Origin: Anaerococcus sp.
Lineage (GTDB): Bacteria; Bacillota; Clostridia; Tissierellales; Peptoniphilaceae
Assembly: GCF_030825785.1 (NCBI RefSeq)
Contig: NZ_JAPJPG010000011.1
Location: 1-46,452, forward strand
Direction of reading: 5' to 3'
Length of the DNA: 46,452 bases
In this document: in pieces, positions 1 through 8,900 of the stretch
Layout: the number at the start of each line of letters is the position of its first letter
Position numbering within the stretch: position 1 is the first letter of the stretch
Notes under the pieces: generated by a model
Told to the model about the DNA's origin: nothing
The model's input: only the letters and a program-made list of their open reading frames with translations
The model's database searches: none
Program-made: the position numbers and the translations under genes

Positions 1-229
1 CAATTATACTTGTGAATGTACTTAAGAACAGGATAATAGAAGCAATAAAAACAAATATTGATTCGTACTTAATCATAATTTTATTTTTGCTGTCCAATAA
101 TTTATTAGATATTAAATACATAACAATCATTAGACTCCAAAAAATAGCATTATTATCAGCTAAATAAATGGATATAGCTGATAATATAAGGAAAAATACA
201 ACCAAAGTTTTATAGTATTTTTTCGACAT
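1..229 (-). CDS. Small membrane protein, N-terminal part only (cut by the window edge)
   Basis: Reading the minus strand from an ATG at 229 gives 76 codons with no stop before the window ends. A GGAGGG ribosome site (234-239) sits 4 bases upstream. The peptide begins MSKKYYKTLVVFFLILSAIS and contains about three hydrophobic stretches (roughly residues 8-22, 29-42 and 57-75) separated by short polar or lysine-rich links, so it is probably an integral membrane protein. I do not recognise the family. The C-terminus lies outside the window, so full length and operon context are unknown. Confidence 0.6.
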   Translation of the reverse strand, partial: MSKKYYKTLVVFFLILSAISIYLADNNAIFWSLMIVMYLISNKLLDSKNKIMIKYESIFVFIASIILFLSTFTSII

Positions 230-239
230 AATTCCCTCC

Positions 240-710
240 AATATACTGATCGAATATAATATACAAAATTATCCTACATCTCTTAGATCAGTTTCTACCC
301 GTTATTATATTTGTTAAATCGTGAGTTTTGCTTATATTAGCTTTATAATATTTGTATAAATGGAATTTATGTTTTTAGATATTGATTAGAGTATAAATAT
401 ATAAATTTTACAAGAGTTTTTTTCGGACAAATTAATCTTGGTTTAACTTTGAAGAAGACCACTATAATTAACGAGTTTTAAGTGTTAGTATTAGAAAGGT
501 TGTTAGTACTTTGATTTAAAACTTAAGGATACAAGTTTTGAAATCATGAAGACTATGGGGAGTCCAGGATGTTATTTAAAAATAAAAGATTTAAACCATA
601 TGATAATCTGAAGGATTTAAGGAAAGATCTGGAGTAGAAAAAGTCTTGAAATGAGATTTAAAAAAGTTCAATGGCAGATTAATAGTATTTGATATTAGGG
701 AGAAAATAGA
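240..710. other. Intergenic stretch with no clear gene; possible decayed coding traces
   Basis: No convincing gene is visible on either strand. From 607 to about 745 one plus-strand frame reads through with a single internal TGA (peptide pieces GFKERSGVEKVLK and DLKKFNGRLIVFDIREKIDK). A 22-codon ATG frame at 569-637 has a GGGGAG ribosome-like site. Neither matches a family I know. The stretch is either AT-rich non-coding DNA or the remains of an inactivated gene. Confidence 0.3.
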
Positions 711-739
711 CAAGAAAAAGAGGACATTTAAGTCCTCTT
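711..739 (-). terminator. Rho-independent terminator of the Fur-family gene
   Basis: A perfect 8-bp stem, AAGAGGAC (718-725) with GTCCTCTT (732-739), has a 6-nt loop. On the minus strand it is followed by TTTCTT. It lies 54 bases beyond the stop codon of the Fur-family gene, so it fits as that gene's terminator. Confidence 0.7.
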
Positions 740-792
740 GGATTTAAGTGCAAAGATTGCCCATTAGACGATTTAAAGATTCGAATAAAGGA

Positions 793-1212
793 CTATTTAT
801 TTTCCTTCTTCTGACACTCAGGGCAAATTCCTGTGAACTCGAAGTTGTGGCCGTTTATTAGAAAGCCTGTTTCTTTTTCTATCTTTTCTTCTAGAAAATG
901 GACTGGGCAGTTTTCTATGATGAACTTCTTCTTGCAAGACGTGCAGGTTATGAAGTGCTTGTGCTCATCGTTATTTAGCTGATAGTAACTAATGCTATCG
1001 ACATTGGTTGTCTTTAAAAGAATTTCTGCTTCTTCAAGAGTGTTTAGGTTTCTGTAGATTGTAGATAGGTCAAGTTTGGTCTTATACTTTATTGTTGCGT
1101 AAATTTCCTCGGCAGAAATGGGGTTTTCTTCCTTGGCGATTGTTTCTAATATTAACTTTCTTTGCTTGGTAATCCTTAGGCCCTTGTCCTTAAGAATATT
1201 TTCTATTTTCAA
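793..1212 (-). CDS. Fur-family metalloregulator, probably zinc-responsive (Zur-like)
   Basis: The 139-aa protein has the Fur layout. An N-terminal winged helix (residues about 1-80) carries the recognition segment DLSTIYRNLNTLEEA, and a dimerisation/metal domain carries HKHFITC and two structural zinc pairs, CTSC and CPEC. Family members repress metal-uptake or stress genes when metal-loaded. The start is a TTG at 1212 preceded by AGAGGTGAG; no nearby ATG has a better site. It is transcribed divergently from a complete znuACB operon, which is why I favour Zur over Fur or PerR. Sequence alone does not separate these paralogues with certainty. A minus-strand -10 (TATAAT, 1230-1235) and a downstream terminator suggest a single-gene transcript. 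Confidence 0.88.
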   Translation of the reverse strand: MKIENILKDKGLRITKQRKLILETIAKEENPISAEEIYATIKYKTKLDLSTIYRNLNTLEEAEILLKTTNVDSISYYQLNNDEHKHFITCTSCKKKFIIENCPVHFLEEKIEKETGFLINGHNFEFTGICPECQKKENK

Positions 1213-1229
1213 ATTCTCACCTCTCTTCC

Positions 1230-1235
1230 ATTATA
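1230..1235 (-). promoter_or_regulatory. -10 element of the Fur-family gene
   Basis: A TATAAT on the minus strand lies 17 bases before the TTG start, with AGAGGTGAG in between. I see no good -35. It lies back to back with the znuA promoter, so one bound regulator could influence both directions. Confidence 0.5.
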
Positions 1236-1242
1236 CTTTTAT

Positions 1243-1270
1243 TTGACAGATAAAGAAATAATAATATAAT
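1243..1270 (+). promoter_or_regulatory. Sigma-A promoter of the znu operon
   Basis: TTGACA (1243-1248) and TATAAT (1265-1270) are both perfect consensus hexamers with a 16-base spacer. The predicted transcript starts near 1277, inside the inverted repeat described next. Confidence 0.8.
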
Positions 1271-1276
1271 CATACA

Positions 1277-1291
1277 TGCAAACTGGTTGCA
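1277..1291. promoter_or_regulatory. Candidate metal-regulator operator upstream of znuA
   Basis: TGCAAACTGGTTGCA is an inverted repeat (TGCAA, 5-bp spacer, TTGCA) that overlaps the predicted transcription start. Its core AACTGGTT fits AACYRGTT, the centre of the streptococcal AdcR zinc-repressor site. The position is ideal for repression. Which protein binds it is inference: the adjacent regulator is Fur-family, not MarR-type AdcR. Confidence 0.5.
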
Positions 1292-1310
1292 AAAAGAAAA
1301 GGAGTTTTAA

Positions 1311-2438
1311 ATGAAAGTTAAAAATATAATTGCAGTTTTAGCCCTAAGTGCAGTCCTTGCTGCTTGTGGCAACAATGCTCAAGAAAATGCAAAGACTGAT
1401 TCTAACGAAACAAAAGCAGAGATCGACGTTAACGAAGATAGCAAAGACCAAGCTAAGTCTAACGAAGATAAGAAGGATTCATCTTCTGATGAAGCTAATG
1501 AAGAAAATGTAATATATGCTTCATTTTTCCCAATCTATAACCTTACTAAGCAAATCGCAGGAGATAAGTTTGAGGTAAAATCTTTTACAAATCTAAAGAC
1601 AGAAAGTCATGGATTTGAGCCTTCTGCAAAGGAAATTGCAGAATTATCTACTTCAAAACTTATGTTTGTAAATGGTGCTGGTATGGAAGAGTGGGAAGAA
1701 GCCGTAAAAAACACAGTAGATATTGATATTGTAAATACAAGCGAGGGAATCGACCTTATTAAGGCAAGCGAAGATGATCACGATCATGACCATGAAGACG
1801 CAGACCACGACCATGACCACGAGGATGCAGAACACGACCATGATCATGAAGATGCTGACCACGATCACGATCATGAAGAAGGTGAGGAAGGTCATGAACA
1901 TCACCACCACCACGGTGAGTTTGATCCACACATATGGCTAGATCCAGCCAATGGTAAGGCACAAGCTAAGGTAATAGCTGATAAGCTTTCAGAAGTAGAT
2001 CCTGCCAATAAGGATTATTACATGGCAAATTACGAAAAGATTGCAAAAGAACTTGATGATATAGTGGCTGAATACAAGGATAAGTTTAAAAATGTAGATA
2101 ACAAGAAGTTTATTGTTCCTCACCAAGCTTTCGGTTACCTTGCTCGTGAGTTTGACCTAGAGCAAATCCCACTTAACTCCCTAACATCTACTGGAGAAGC
2201 TGATGCTAAGGTTCTTAAGGAAGTATCTGACCTAGCTAAGGCTGAAAAAATTAAGACAGTCTTCTACGAGATGGGAGGATCTGATAAGGAAGCAAAGACC
2301 CTAGCAGATGAAATCGGTGCTGAGGCTAAGCCAATCAACACACTTGAGTTTGCAACTGACGAAGAGCTTTCTTCAAACAAGACCTACCAAGAAATGATCA
2401 AGGAAAACCTAGAAGCAATCTACGATTCTCTATCATAG
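1311..2438 (+). CDS. znuA: Zinc ABC transporter substrate-binding lipoprotein ZnuA/AdcA
   Basis: The 375-aa cluster A-I (ZnuA/TroA-type) binding protein captures metal outside the cell and delivers it to ZnuB. A lipoprotein signal ends in LAAC (Cys 19), followed by an acidic low-complexity linker to about residue 65. The fold includes the conserved segment FDPHIWLDP, and metal-site histidines are seen at TESHGFEPS, DPHIW and VPHQAFGY. Between them, residues 156-201 form a His/Asp-rich loop with about 18 histidines, typical of zinc-specific members and thought to scavenge or sense zinc. The loop is built from four 9-residue repeats. An AAAAGGAG site precedes the ATG. It is the first gene of the operon; a 60-base gap separates it from znuC. 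Confidence 0.93.
   Translation: MKVKNIIAVLALSAVLAACGNNAQENAKTDSNETKAEIDVNEDSKDQAKSNEDKKDSSSDEANEENVIYASFFPIYNLTKQIAGDKFEVKSFTNLKTESHGFEPSAKEIAELSTSKLMFVNGAGMEEWEEAVKNTVDIDIVNTSEGIDLIKASEDDHDHDHEDADHDHDHEDAEHDHDHEDADHDHDHEEGEEGHEHHHHHGEFDPHIWLDPANGKAQAKVIADKLSEVDPANKDYYMANYEKIAKELDDIVAEYKDKFKNVDNKKFIVPHQAFGYLAREFDLEQIPLNSLTSTGEADAKVLKEVSDLAKAEKIKTVFYEMGGSDKEAKTLADEIGAEAKPINTLEFATDEELSSNKTYQEMIKENLEAIYDSLS
1776..1883 (+). repeat. Four 27-bp tandem repeats coding the His-rich loop of ZnuA
   Basis: The four in-frame units are 1776-1802, 1803-1829, 1830-1856 and 1857-1883. They encode DHDHDHEDA, DHDHDHEDA, EHDHDHEDA and DHDHDHEEG. They differ at synonymous third positions (CAC/CAT, GAC/GAT), so they are not a fresh duplication, but they could still change copy number by slippage. 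A further GHEHHHHH run follows. Confidence 0.9.
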
Positions 2439-2498
2439 GAGAAAAAAGATTTTACAAAGACTATAAAAAATAAAGAGCCTAGGGGTATAATTAAGTAT

Positions 2499-3164
2499 AT
2501 GAAATTACTAGAAATTAAAAACTTAAAGTTTGGATATGAAGAAAATTTAATACTAAATGATATCAACCTAGAGCTCGATAAGGGTGACTTCCTTGCTATA
2601 AGCGGAGAGAATGGTTCAGGAAAGTCGACTCTAATCAAGCTAATCCTAAAGGCTATCAAGAAGGATGCTGGAGAGATTAATATCTTGGGTAAGCCTATAG
2701 AAGACTTCGTTGACTTCGAAAAGATCGGCTACGTTCCTCAGGTAAATGACTCGGCAAAGATTGCCTTTCCAGTAACTTGCAAGGAATATGTAAGTCTGGG
2801 CCTTTATAAGGAGTTTAATTTCTTAAATATGGCTACAAGGAAGGTAAGGCTTAAGACAGAAAATATCTTCGAATCCCTGTCTATTGAAGACTTGATGGAT
2901 AGACCCTTCAACAAGCTTTCTGGAGGTCAGCAACAAAGGGTCATGATTGCAAGAGCCCTTGTTTCGACACCAGAAATATTAATCTTAGATGAGCCAACTG
3001 TAGGAATTGACGCAAGGCATAAGGAAGATTTCCTAAAACTCTTGCTTCGTTTAAACCAAGATCATGGGATAAGTATCCTAATTATAAGTCATGAGATGGA
3101 TCTTATTAAGGAATTTGTAACAAGGACAGTAGTTCTTAAGGAAGGGAGGCTAATTAATGCTTAA
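2499..3164 (+). CDS. znuC: Zinc ABC transporter ATP-binding protein
   Basis: The 221-aa ABC ATPase powers zinc import. Walker A is GENGSGKST (about residues 36-44), the signature is LSGGQQQRV, Walker B is LILDEPT, and a switch histidine lies in IISHE. The length is normal for ZnuC/TroB proteins. An AGGGG ribosome site precedes the ATG by about 12 bases. The gene overlaps znuB by 8 bases, implying coupled translation. Its metal specificity is inferred from the His-rich ZnuA and the Zur-like neighbour; manganese importers have the same architecture. Confidence 0.93.
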   Translation: MKLLEIKNLKFGYEENLILNDINLELDKGDFLAISGENGSGKSTLIKLILKAIKKDAGEINILGKPIEDFVDFEKIGYVPQVNDSAKIAFPVTCKEYVSLGLYKEFNFLNMATRKVRLKTENIFESLSIEDLMDRPFNKLSGGQQQRVMIARALVSTPEILILDEPTVGIDARHKEDFLKLLLRLNQDHGISILIISHEMDLIKEFVTRTVVLKEGRLINA

Positions 3165-3966
3165 GTATGATTTTATGTTAAGAGCCCTCCTTGCGGGAGC
3201 TATGCTTGCAATAATAATTCCTATGATTGGTGTGGTAATGATAAACAGAAGGACCTCTATGATAGGGGATGCCCTAAGCCATTCCTCCCTTTCTGGTGTG
3301 GCTATCGGTTTAATCCTTGGTGTCAATCCCTTGTGGACTTCTTTAATAATATGTGTACTCGCAAGTTTTGCGATTGAGATTATTAGAAGAAGGTTCGACC
3401 AATATGGAGATATGGCGACAGCTATAGTGATGAGTGCAGGAATTGGTCTTGCGGCTGTTCTTTCAGACTTCACTCCCGGGGGAACTAGTTTTGAATCTTT
3501 CATGTTCGGTTCAATTACGACTGTAGGAAAGGATGACCTTATTCTTATTGGGATTATATTTGTTGTAGTGCTTGTAGTTTCCCTCTATTTTTATAATGCC
3601 CTCCTATATAATTCCATAAATCCAATGATGAGTAGGCTTTCTGGAGTAAGGACTGAGCTTGTGGATTCCTTCTTCACCTTGATTACTGCTATAACAGTTG
3701 CGATTTCCGCAAAGACGGTAGGTGCCTTGATGATAACCTCCCTTATGGTAATACCGGTTGCGACTTCCCTTCTTCTTAGCAAATCCTACAAGTCATCATA
3801 TATCCTTTCTATAATCTTATCCCTCCTATTTATGATCTCAGGTATAAGCCTTAGTTTCTATAAGGGAGTAAAGCCAGGTGGAGCCATAGTCCTAATAGCT
3901 ATTGGGTTTTTGATAATAGTTACTATTGTTAGTCTTATTAGAAAAAAGATTATGGTTAAGAAATAG
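3157..3966 (+). CDS. znuB: Zinc ABC transporter permease
   Basis: The 269-aa ABC-3 family permease forms the zinc channel in the cytoplasmic membrane. The chain is almost entirely hydrophobic with about 8-9 membrane spans. It carries family features such as GDALSHSSLSGVAIG near residue 40 and the AKTVGALMITSLMVIPVA region near residues 188-205, which contacts the ATPase. The ATG lies inside the end of znuC with GGGAGG upstream. It is the last gene of the operon, with a terminator 57 bases downstream. Confidence 0.93.
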   Translation: MLKYDFMLRALLAGAMLAIIIPMIGVVMINRRTSMIGDALSHSSLSGVAIGLILGVNPLWTSLIICVLASFAIEIIRRRFDQYGDMATAIVMSAGIGLAAVLSDFTPGGTSFESFMFGSITTVGKDDLILIGIIFVVVLVVSLYFYNALLYNSINPMMSRLSGVRTELVDSFFTLITAITVAISAKTVGALMITSLMVIPVATSLLLSKSYKSSYILSIILSLLFMISGISLSFYKGVKPGGAIVLIAIGFLIIVTIVSLIRKKIMVKK

Positions 3967-4023
3967 CTTTAAGTATAATTTAGAAGCTAATAAAATTGTC
4001 ATAATTTAGTAATTAAAATACAG

Positions 4024-4046
4024 GCAGGCTAGGGCCTGCTTTTTTT
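4024..4046 (+). terminator. Terminator of the znu operon
   Basis: GCAGGC (4024-4029) pairs with GCCTGC (4034-4039) around a TAGG loop and is followed by seven T. It is a classic intrinsic terminator. Confidence 0.9.
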
Positions 4047-4056
4047 GTAGGTATTT

Positions 4057-4086
4057 TTGTCGTAAAAAGAAAAGGGACTTTATAGT
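4057..4086 (+). promoter_or_regulatory. Probable promoter of the yaaA-sbcDC-addBA operon
   Basis: TTGTCG (4057-4062) and TATAGT (4081-4086) have an 18-base spacer and stand between the znu terminator and yaaA. I see no obvious LexA-type or PerR-type box around them. Confidence 0.5.
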
Positions 4087-4111
4087 ATAGTGTATATATA
4101 AGGAAGGTATT

Positions 4112-4834
4112 ATGAAAATTATTATATCACCAGCAAAAAGATTCAAACATTTTGAAAATAGAAAGACAGATGATATTTTATTTGAAGAGAAAACTAGAGC
4201 TCTTGTAGAAAGGATTCAAAAGCTTAGCTTAAATGAAATAGGAAATCTCAACCAGACCAATGATGAGCTAACCGAGAAGGCTTATTTTGATTATAAGGAA
4301 TTTGACTTTGATCATTTGGACAATCCCGCTCTATTTTCCTATGATGGTTTAGTTTTCAAGCAATTTTCGGAGGAGGACTTTAATGATCCAGCCTACTTAA
4401 ATGACCATGTCTATATAATCTCTGCCCTCTATGGAGCCCTTAAGCCATATTCAGGCATTAGGGATTATAGACTCTATTTTGATAACAAGATGATCGATCT
4501 CTATGATTTTTGGAAGGATGATATCTACAAGGAAGTCTTCAGGGATGGTGAGCTTGTGATTAATCTTGCTAGCAAGGAATATTCTAAAACTATCAGGCCA
4601 TATCTTAAGGAAGAAGACCAATTTATTACTATAGATTTTAAGGATGAGAAAAATGGAAAGCTTAGATCAATCGTCGCTTGGACTAAACAGATGAGGGGGA
4701 AATTTCTCAAGGAGATTATTAGCAATAAGATAGAAGACTCAGAAGAGATCAAGAAGATTGAAATCGACGGATACATATTCGATCCTTATTTGTCCACCGG
4801 AGATAATTTCGTATTTATAAGGAGAAAGTCGTGA
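4112..4834 (+). CDS. yaaA: YaaA family peroxide-stress protein (UPF0246)
   Basis: The 240-aa protein shows the family's landmarks: the N-terminus MKIIISPAKRF, the central FSYDGLVFKQ and LYGALKPYSGIRDYR, and LINLASKEYS-like and GKLRSIVAWTKQMRGKF segments toward the C-terminus. In E. coli YaaA limits free iron and DNA damage during hydrogen peroxide stress; the biochemical activity is still debated. It opens an operon of double-strand-break repair genes, which fits a role in oxidative DNA damage. AAGGAAGG precedes the ATG. Its stop overlaps the sbcD start by 4 bases. Confidence 0.9.
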   Translation: MKIIISPAKRFKHFENRKTDDILFEEKTRALVERIQKLSLNEIGNLNQTNDELTEKAYFDYKEFDFDHLDNPALFSYDGLVFKQFSEEDFNDPAYLNDHVYIISALYGALKPYSGIRDYRLYFDNKMIDLYDFWKDDIYKEVFRDGELVINLASKEYSKTIRPYLKEEDQFITIDFKDEKNGKLRSIVAWTKQMRGKFLKEIISNKIEDSEEIKKIEIDGYIFDPYLSTGDNFVFIRRKS

Positions 4835-5946
4835 GACTCCTCCACCTATCAGACCTACATCTAGGAAAAAATATCGGTTCGTATTCCCTAATAGAAGAGC
4901 AAGGCTTTGCCCTAGCAGAGCTTATCAAAATTATAAAAGAGGAAGATGTCGATATAGTTATGATCGCAGGAGATATCTTCGATACGATTATTCCAAGTGC
5001 CGAGGCCATGGATCTTTATTCTAACTTTATAGAAGAGATAGTCTTTGATTTAGGAAAGAAGGTCCTAGCTGTTTCTGGCAATCATGATTCTTCAAAGAGA
5101 CTTGATATCAACAAGAGATTCTACAGGTCCAATAATTACTATCTAGTAAGCGAATATGACAAAAACCCTATTAGTTTTGAGGATGATTTTGGGAAAGTTA
5201 ACTTCTATCTCATTCCCTTTATTTCCATAAATAAGGCGAAAACAATCTTTGATTCATCTATAGATAATTTCACCGATGTCTATAAATACGCCTTAGAAGC
5301 TATTGACTATAGAGATAGGAATGTGCTTATCACTCATTGCTACGCTTCAAATATGAGTTCATTTGACAAAGAAGTTTATGACGAAGGGCAAAAGCCTCTT
5401 ACTATCGGAGGAACTGACGCCATGGATGCAAGTTTATTTGAAGACTTCGACTATGTAGCCCTGGGCCATCTTCATAGGGCTCACTACGTCTTAGACCCTA
5501 AGATCAGATATTCAGGGACCTTTATGAAATATTCCTTCGATGAGGAAAATCTTACAAAAACTGTAAGTCTAGTCGACCTTAAAGATAAGGCAGAAATAAG
5601 AAAAATCGAAATCCCCTTCTTGAGGGACTTTGTTACAAAAAGGGGAATGTTTGAAGAAATTTTAAAGGAAGAAAGGTCAGAGGATTATATAAAATTTATA
5701 CTAGAAGATTCCTATATTCATGAAAATGCCATGGCAAGGTTAAAGGAGAAATTCCCTAGGGCTGTCTCAATCACTTACGCCAACAAGGCTGTATTTGAGA
5801 GGGAAGATAGTTACGATGTGGACATAGATAAAAAAAATTTGCTAGAGCTTTTTGCAGAATTTTATCACTTCAAGATGGATGAAGACCTTAGACAAAAAGA
5901 CACCCAACTTATACAAAGGATAGGCTTATGCGACCAAGAAGACTGA
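4831..5946 (+). CDS. sbcD: Exonuclease SbcCD subunit D (Mre11-type nuclease)
   Basis: The 371-aa metallophosphoesterase nuclease opens hairpins and trims DNA ends together with SbcC. The metal-binding motifs are in order: HLSDLHLGK (Asp 8, His 10), GDIFD (47-51), GNHDS (83-87), THCY and GHLHRAH. A C-terminal capping domain follows, as in the family. The start is a GTG at 4831 (GGAG site upstream) that shares GTGA with the yaaA stop. The gene overlaps sbcC by 19 bases, so the two subunits are probably made together. Confidence 0.93.
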   Translation: MRLLHLSDLHLGKNIGSYSLIEEQGFALAELIKIIKEEDVDIVMIAGDIFDTIIPSAEAMDLYSNFIEEIVFDLGKKVLAVSGNHDSSKRLDINKRFYRSNNYYLVSEYDKNPISFEDDFGKVNFYLIPFISINKAKTIFDSSIDNFTDVYKYALEAIDYRDRNVLITHCYASNMSSFDKEVYDEGQKPLTIGGTDAMDASLFEDFDYVALGHLHRAHYVLDPKIRYSGTFMKYSFDEENLTKTVSLVDLKDKAEIRKIEIPFLRDFVTKRGMFEEILKEERSEDYIKFILEDSYIHENAMARLKEKFPRAVSITYANKAVFEREDSYDVDIDKKNLLELFAEFYHFKMDEDLRQKDTQLIQRIGLCDQED

Positions 5947-8900
5947 AAATGAGAGGTTTTATAACCTACAAGGAAGAGGTCGATATAGATTTTACGACTC
6001 TTTTTGAGAAAAAAATATTTTTAATATCTGGGGCGACCGGATCAGGTAAGACCAGCATTTTTGATGCAATAAATTTCGCCTTGTATGGGAAGGTAGCAAG
6101 AGACATATCCGCTGATAAATTGAGGTGCGACTTTTTATCAGAAGAAGATCCTTACACCTACGTATCTCTTGACTTTGAAGTAGGAGATAAGACCTATAGG
6201 ATAGAAAGAATCCCAAGACAGGTCGCAAAAAAGACTAAAATCGGTCAAAATATAGGAAATGCTGTAAGTTTATATGATATTACTGACGGTGTGACTCTTC
6301 TAAGCGAGAAGAAAACCGAGACAGATGAGATGATTAAAAACATTATAGGTCTCGATGACAAGCAATTCTCTAAGGTAATGCTACTTGCCCAGGGGAAATT
6401 CCAGGAGTTTCTATCTGCCAAGTCCACCGACAAGGCCAAGCTTTTGGGAGATATATTTAAGACCTATGAATACAAGAAATTCCAGGACCAAATTAAGGAC
6501 ATGGCCAAAGATAGTATCCAAAAGATGGAATACATAGATAATGATCTGGAAAATATCATCTCCTATAATGAAGAAATATCCGGACTAATAGATAGGGACT
6601 CTATTATAACCCACGATTTTACTGAAATAGAGAAAGTCATAGAGGATAAAAAATTAGTATATAAAAATAAAACAGCCCTCCTTAAGGAAAGTGAATCTAC
6701 TATTGATAAGGCTATAAAATCTGACATAAGAGATCTTCAAAAGGCTGAATTAGATAATACAAATATAGGAAAATACCAGGAAATAGAAAAAAATCTGAGT
6801 GCAGAAAGAGAAAAAGAAAGCGAATACAAAAAGCTAAGAGATTTAATAAGAAAATCAGAGCTCGCAAATAATATTTCTATCTTTGAGAAAAACTACCAAG
6901 ATGCCCTTACAGATATCGATAAAAATAAGGTTAATCTCGAAATTTTGAAAAAAGATGAGAAAACTGCTCTTAAAACAAAAGAAGAAGTAAGGGGAAAGTA
7001 CGAAAAGCTTGCCGAGGATAGATTAAAGCTTGATAAGCTAAAAAGAAAAGCAGAAGATGTAGAAAATACTATCCTTTCCTTGGAGAAGTTTAAGGAAGCT
7101 GAAATAGCCTACAAATCAATAGAAGAGAGGACAAAGCTACTAGATCAAACTCAAAATGAAAGAGGAAGTCTAGAAAAAGATTTGGCAAAAGAGAGAGAGC
7201 TATTTGATCTAAATAACGAATTTTTGGGAGAAATAACTGAAAAGGGAAGGTCTGAGAGTAAGAATCTATCAAATCTTATAGAAAATATCAGAAAAGAAGA
7301 GGAAGACTTAAAAAAGCTAAGGGAGATAAAAAGCTACGAAGAAAGTCTCCTATCCTTAACCAAAGAAAAGGATAAGCTTGAATCCTCTGAGCTAAAGGCC
7401 AAGGAGAATGAAGATTTACTTATAATCAACAAGCTTATCGATAGGACAAACGAAGAGGGGATATGTCCGGTATGTGGAAGTAGGCATGATGAGGCAATAG
7501 GAAAGCACCCAATAGAGGACTACGACCTTGACAAATTAAGAAAGAGTCTAATAAGTAGTAAGGAAGCTATCAAACTTCGACAAGATCAAGTCGAAAAAAT
7601 AAGAAAAGAGATAGTTTCTGATAAAAATATAAACGAGCTTGAGAAAATCCTTACAGAAAATTACAAGAGAAAAGATGAAATTGAGAAAAATATAGAAGCC
7701 TTGAGAGAAAATTACAAGAAAAAAAGCCAAGATAAGATAGACTTTAAGAAAAAACTCGATAAAATCTACCGCGACCTAGAAGTAAAAAAGAAAAAAGAAG
7801 ATGGGCTAAAAAGGGATGCTCAAGATAATAAAGAAATTGAGATAGCTTACCTAAGCCAAAAGGATAAGATGAAAGACTTATCCAAAGAAAGTCTAGTAGA
7901 TGAGAAAAAAATCCTAGATAAAGAAATATTAGACTTGGATAAGGATATTACTGAAGTTAACAGGAACTATCAAAATGCAGAGCTTAAGATTAAGGAAATT
8001 CAAACAAAGATAGAAAACATCAAGGAAAATATAAAAGACCTTGACCTAAAAAGAGACAAGTACAAGGAAGAATTTGATAAAAAGCTAGAAGAAAATTTTG
8101 ATAATATCGCTTCTTACAAGGAAGCTCTAGAAAATTATTTTGGATTAGCTGGTAAAAAAGAAGGAATGGAAGAATTTTTCAATAATTTGGAAAAACTTAT
8201 GATAAGCGAGGAGAACTTTGCTTCTTACAAGGATATGGATGTAATGGACCTCGATAAATTAAGAGGGAAAATTAAGTCAAAGGAAGATGAGAGAGACATA
8301 ATAAGGAATCAAAAATCAGAGATCCACACTAGACTTGATAATTTCTCTAAAGTAATAGCTAGGCTTAAGCTTTTGAGGAAAGATTATGAGATGAATATGA
8401 AAGAAAATGAATCTCTTGCCAGACTTTCCAAGGTGGCGGATGGGTCTTTCGGCAAGGTAAAGGGCAGGGAGAAAATCGACTTTGAGACCTTCGTCCTAAC
8501 CTATTATTTCGATAAGGTCCTTAAGCTTGCCAATATGAGGCTTTTGGATATGACTGACAATCAATTCTCCATGGTAAGAAAGTCCGATACGACAGATCAA
8601 AGATCAAAGACAGGTCTTGATATAGAAATCCTCGATGCCAATACTGGAAAGATGCGTCCGGTATCTACTCTTTCTGGGGGTGAGAGCTTCCTAGCAAGTC
8701 TTTCCCTAGCCCTCGGCCTATCTGACGAGATCAGTATGGAAAATGGGGGAGTAAGGATTGATACTCTCTTTATAGATGAAGGCTTTGGAAGTCTATCCAA
8801 GGATTATCTAGAAAATGCAATTTCTGCTATTGAAAAGCTCGCCTATGAGGATAAATTTATTGGGCTTATATCCCATGTGGATGAATTAAAAGAAGCAATC

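Noticed and set aside
1653..1962. Long minus-strand frames inside znuA
   Set aside because: They are shadows produced by the repeated GAC/CAC/CAT codons of the His-rich loop.
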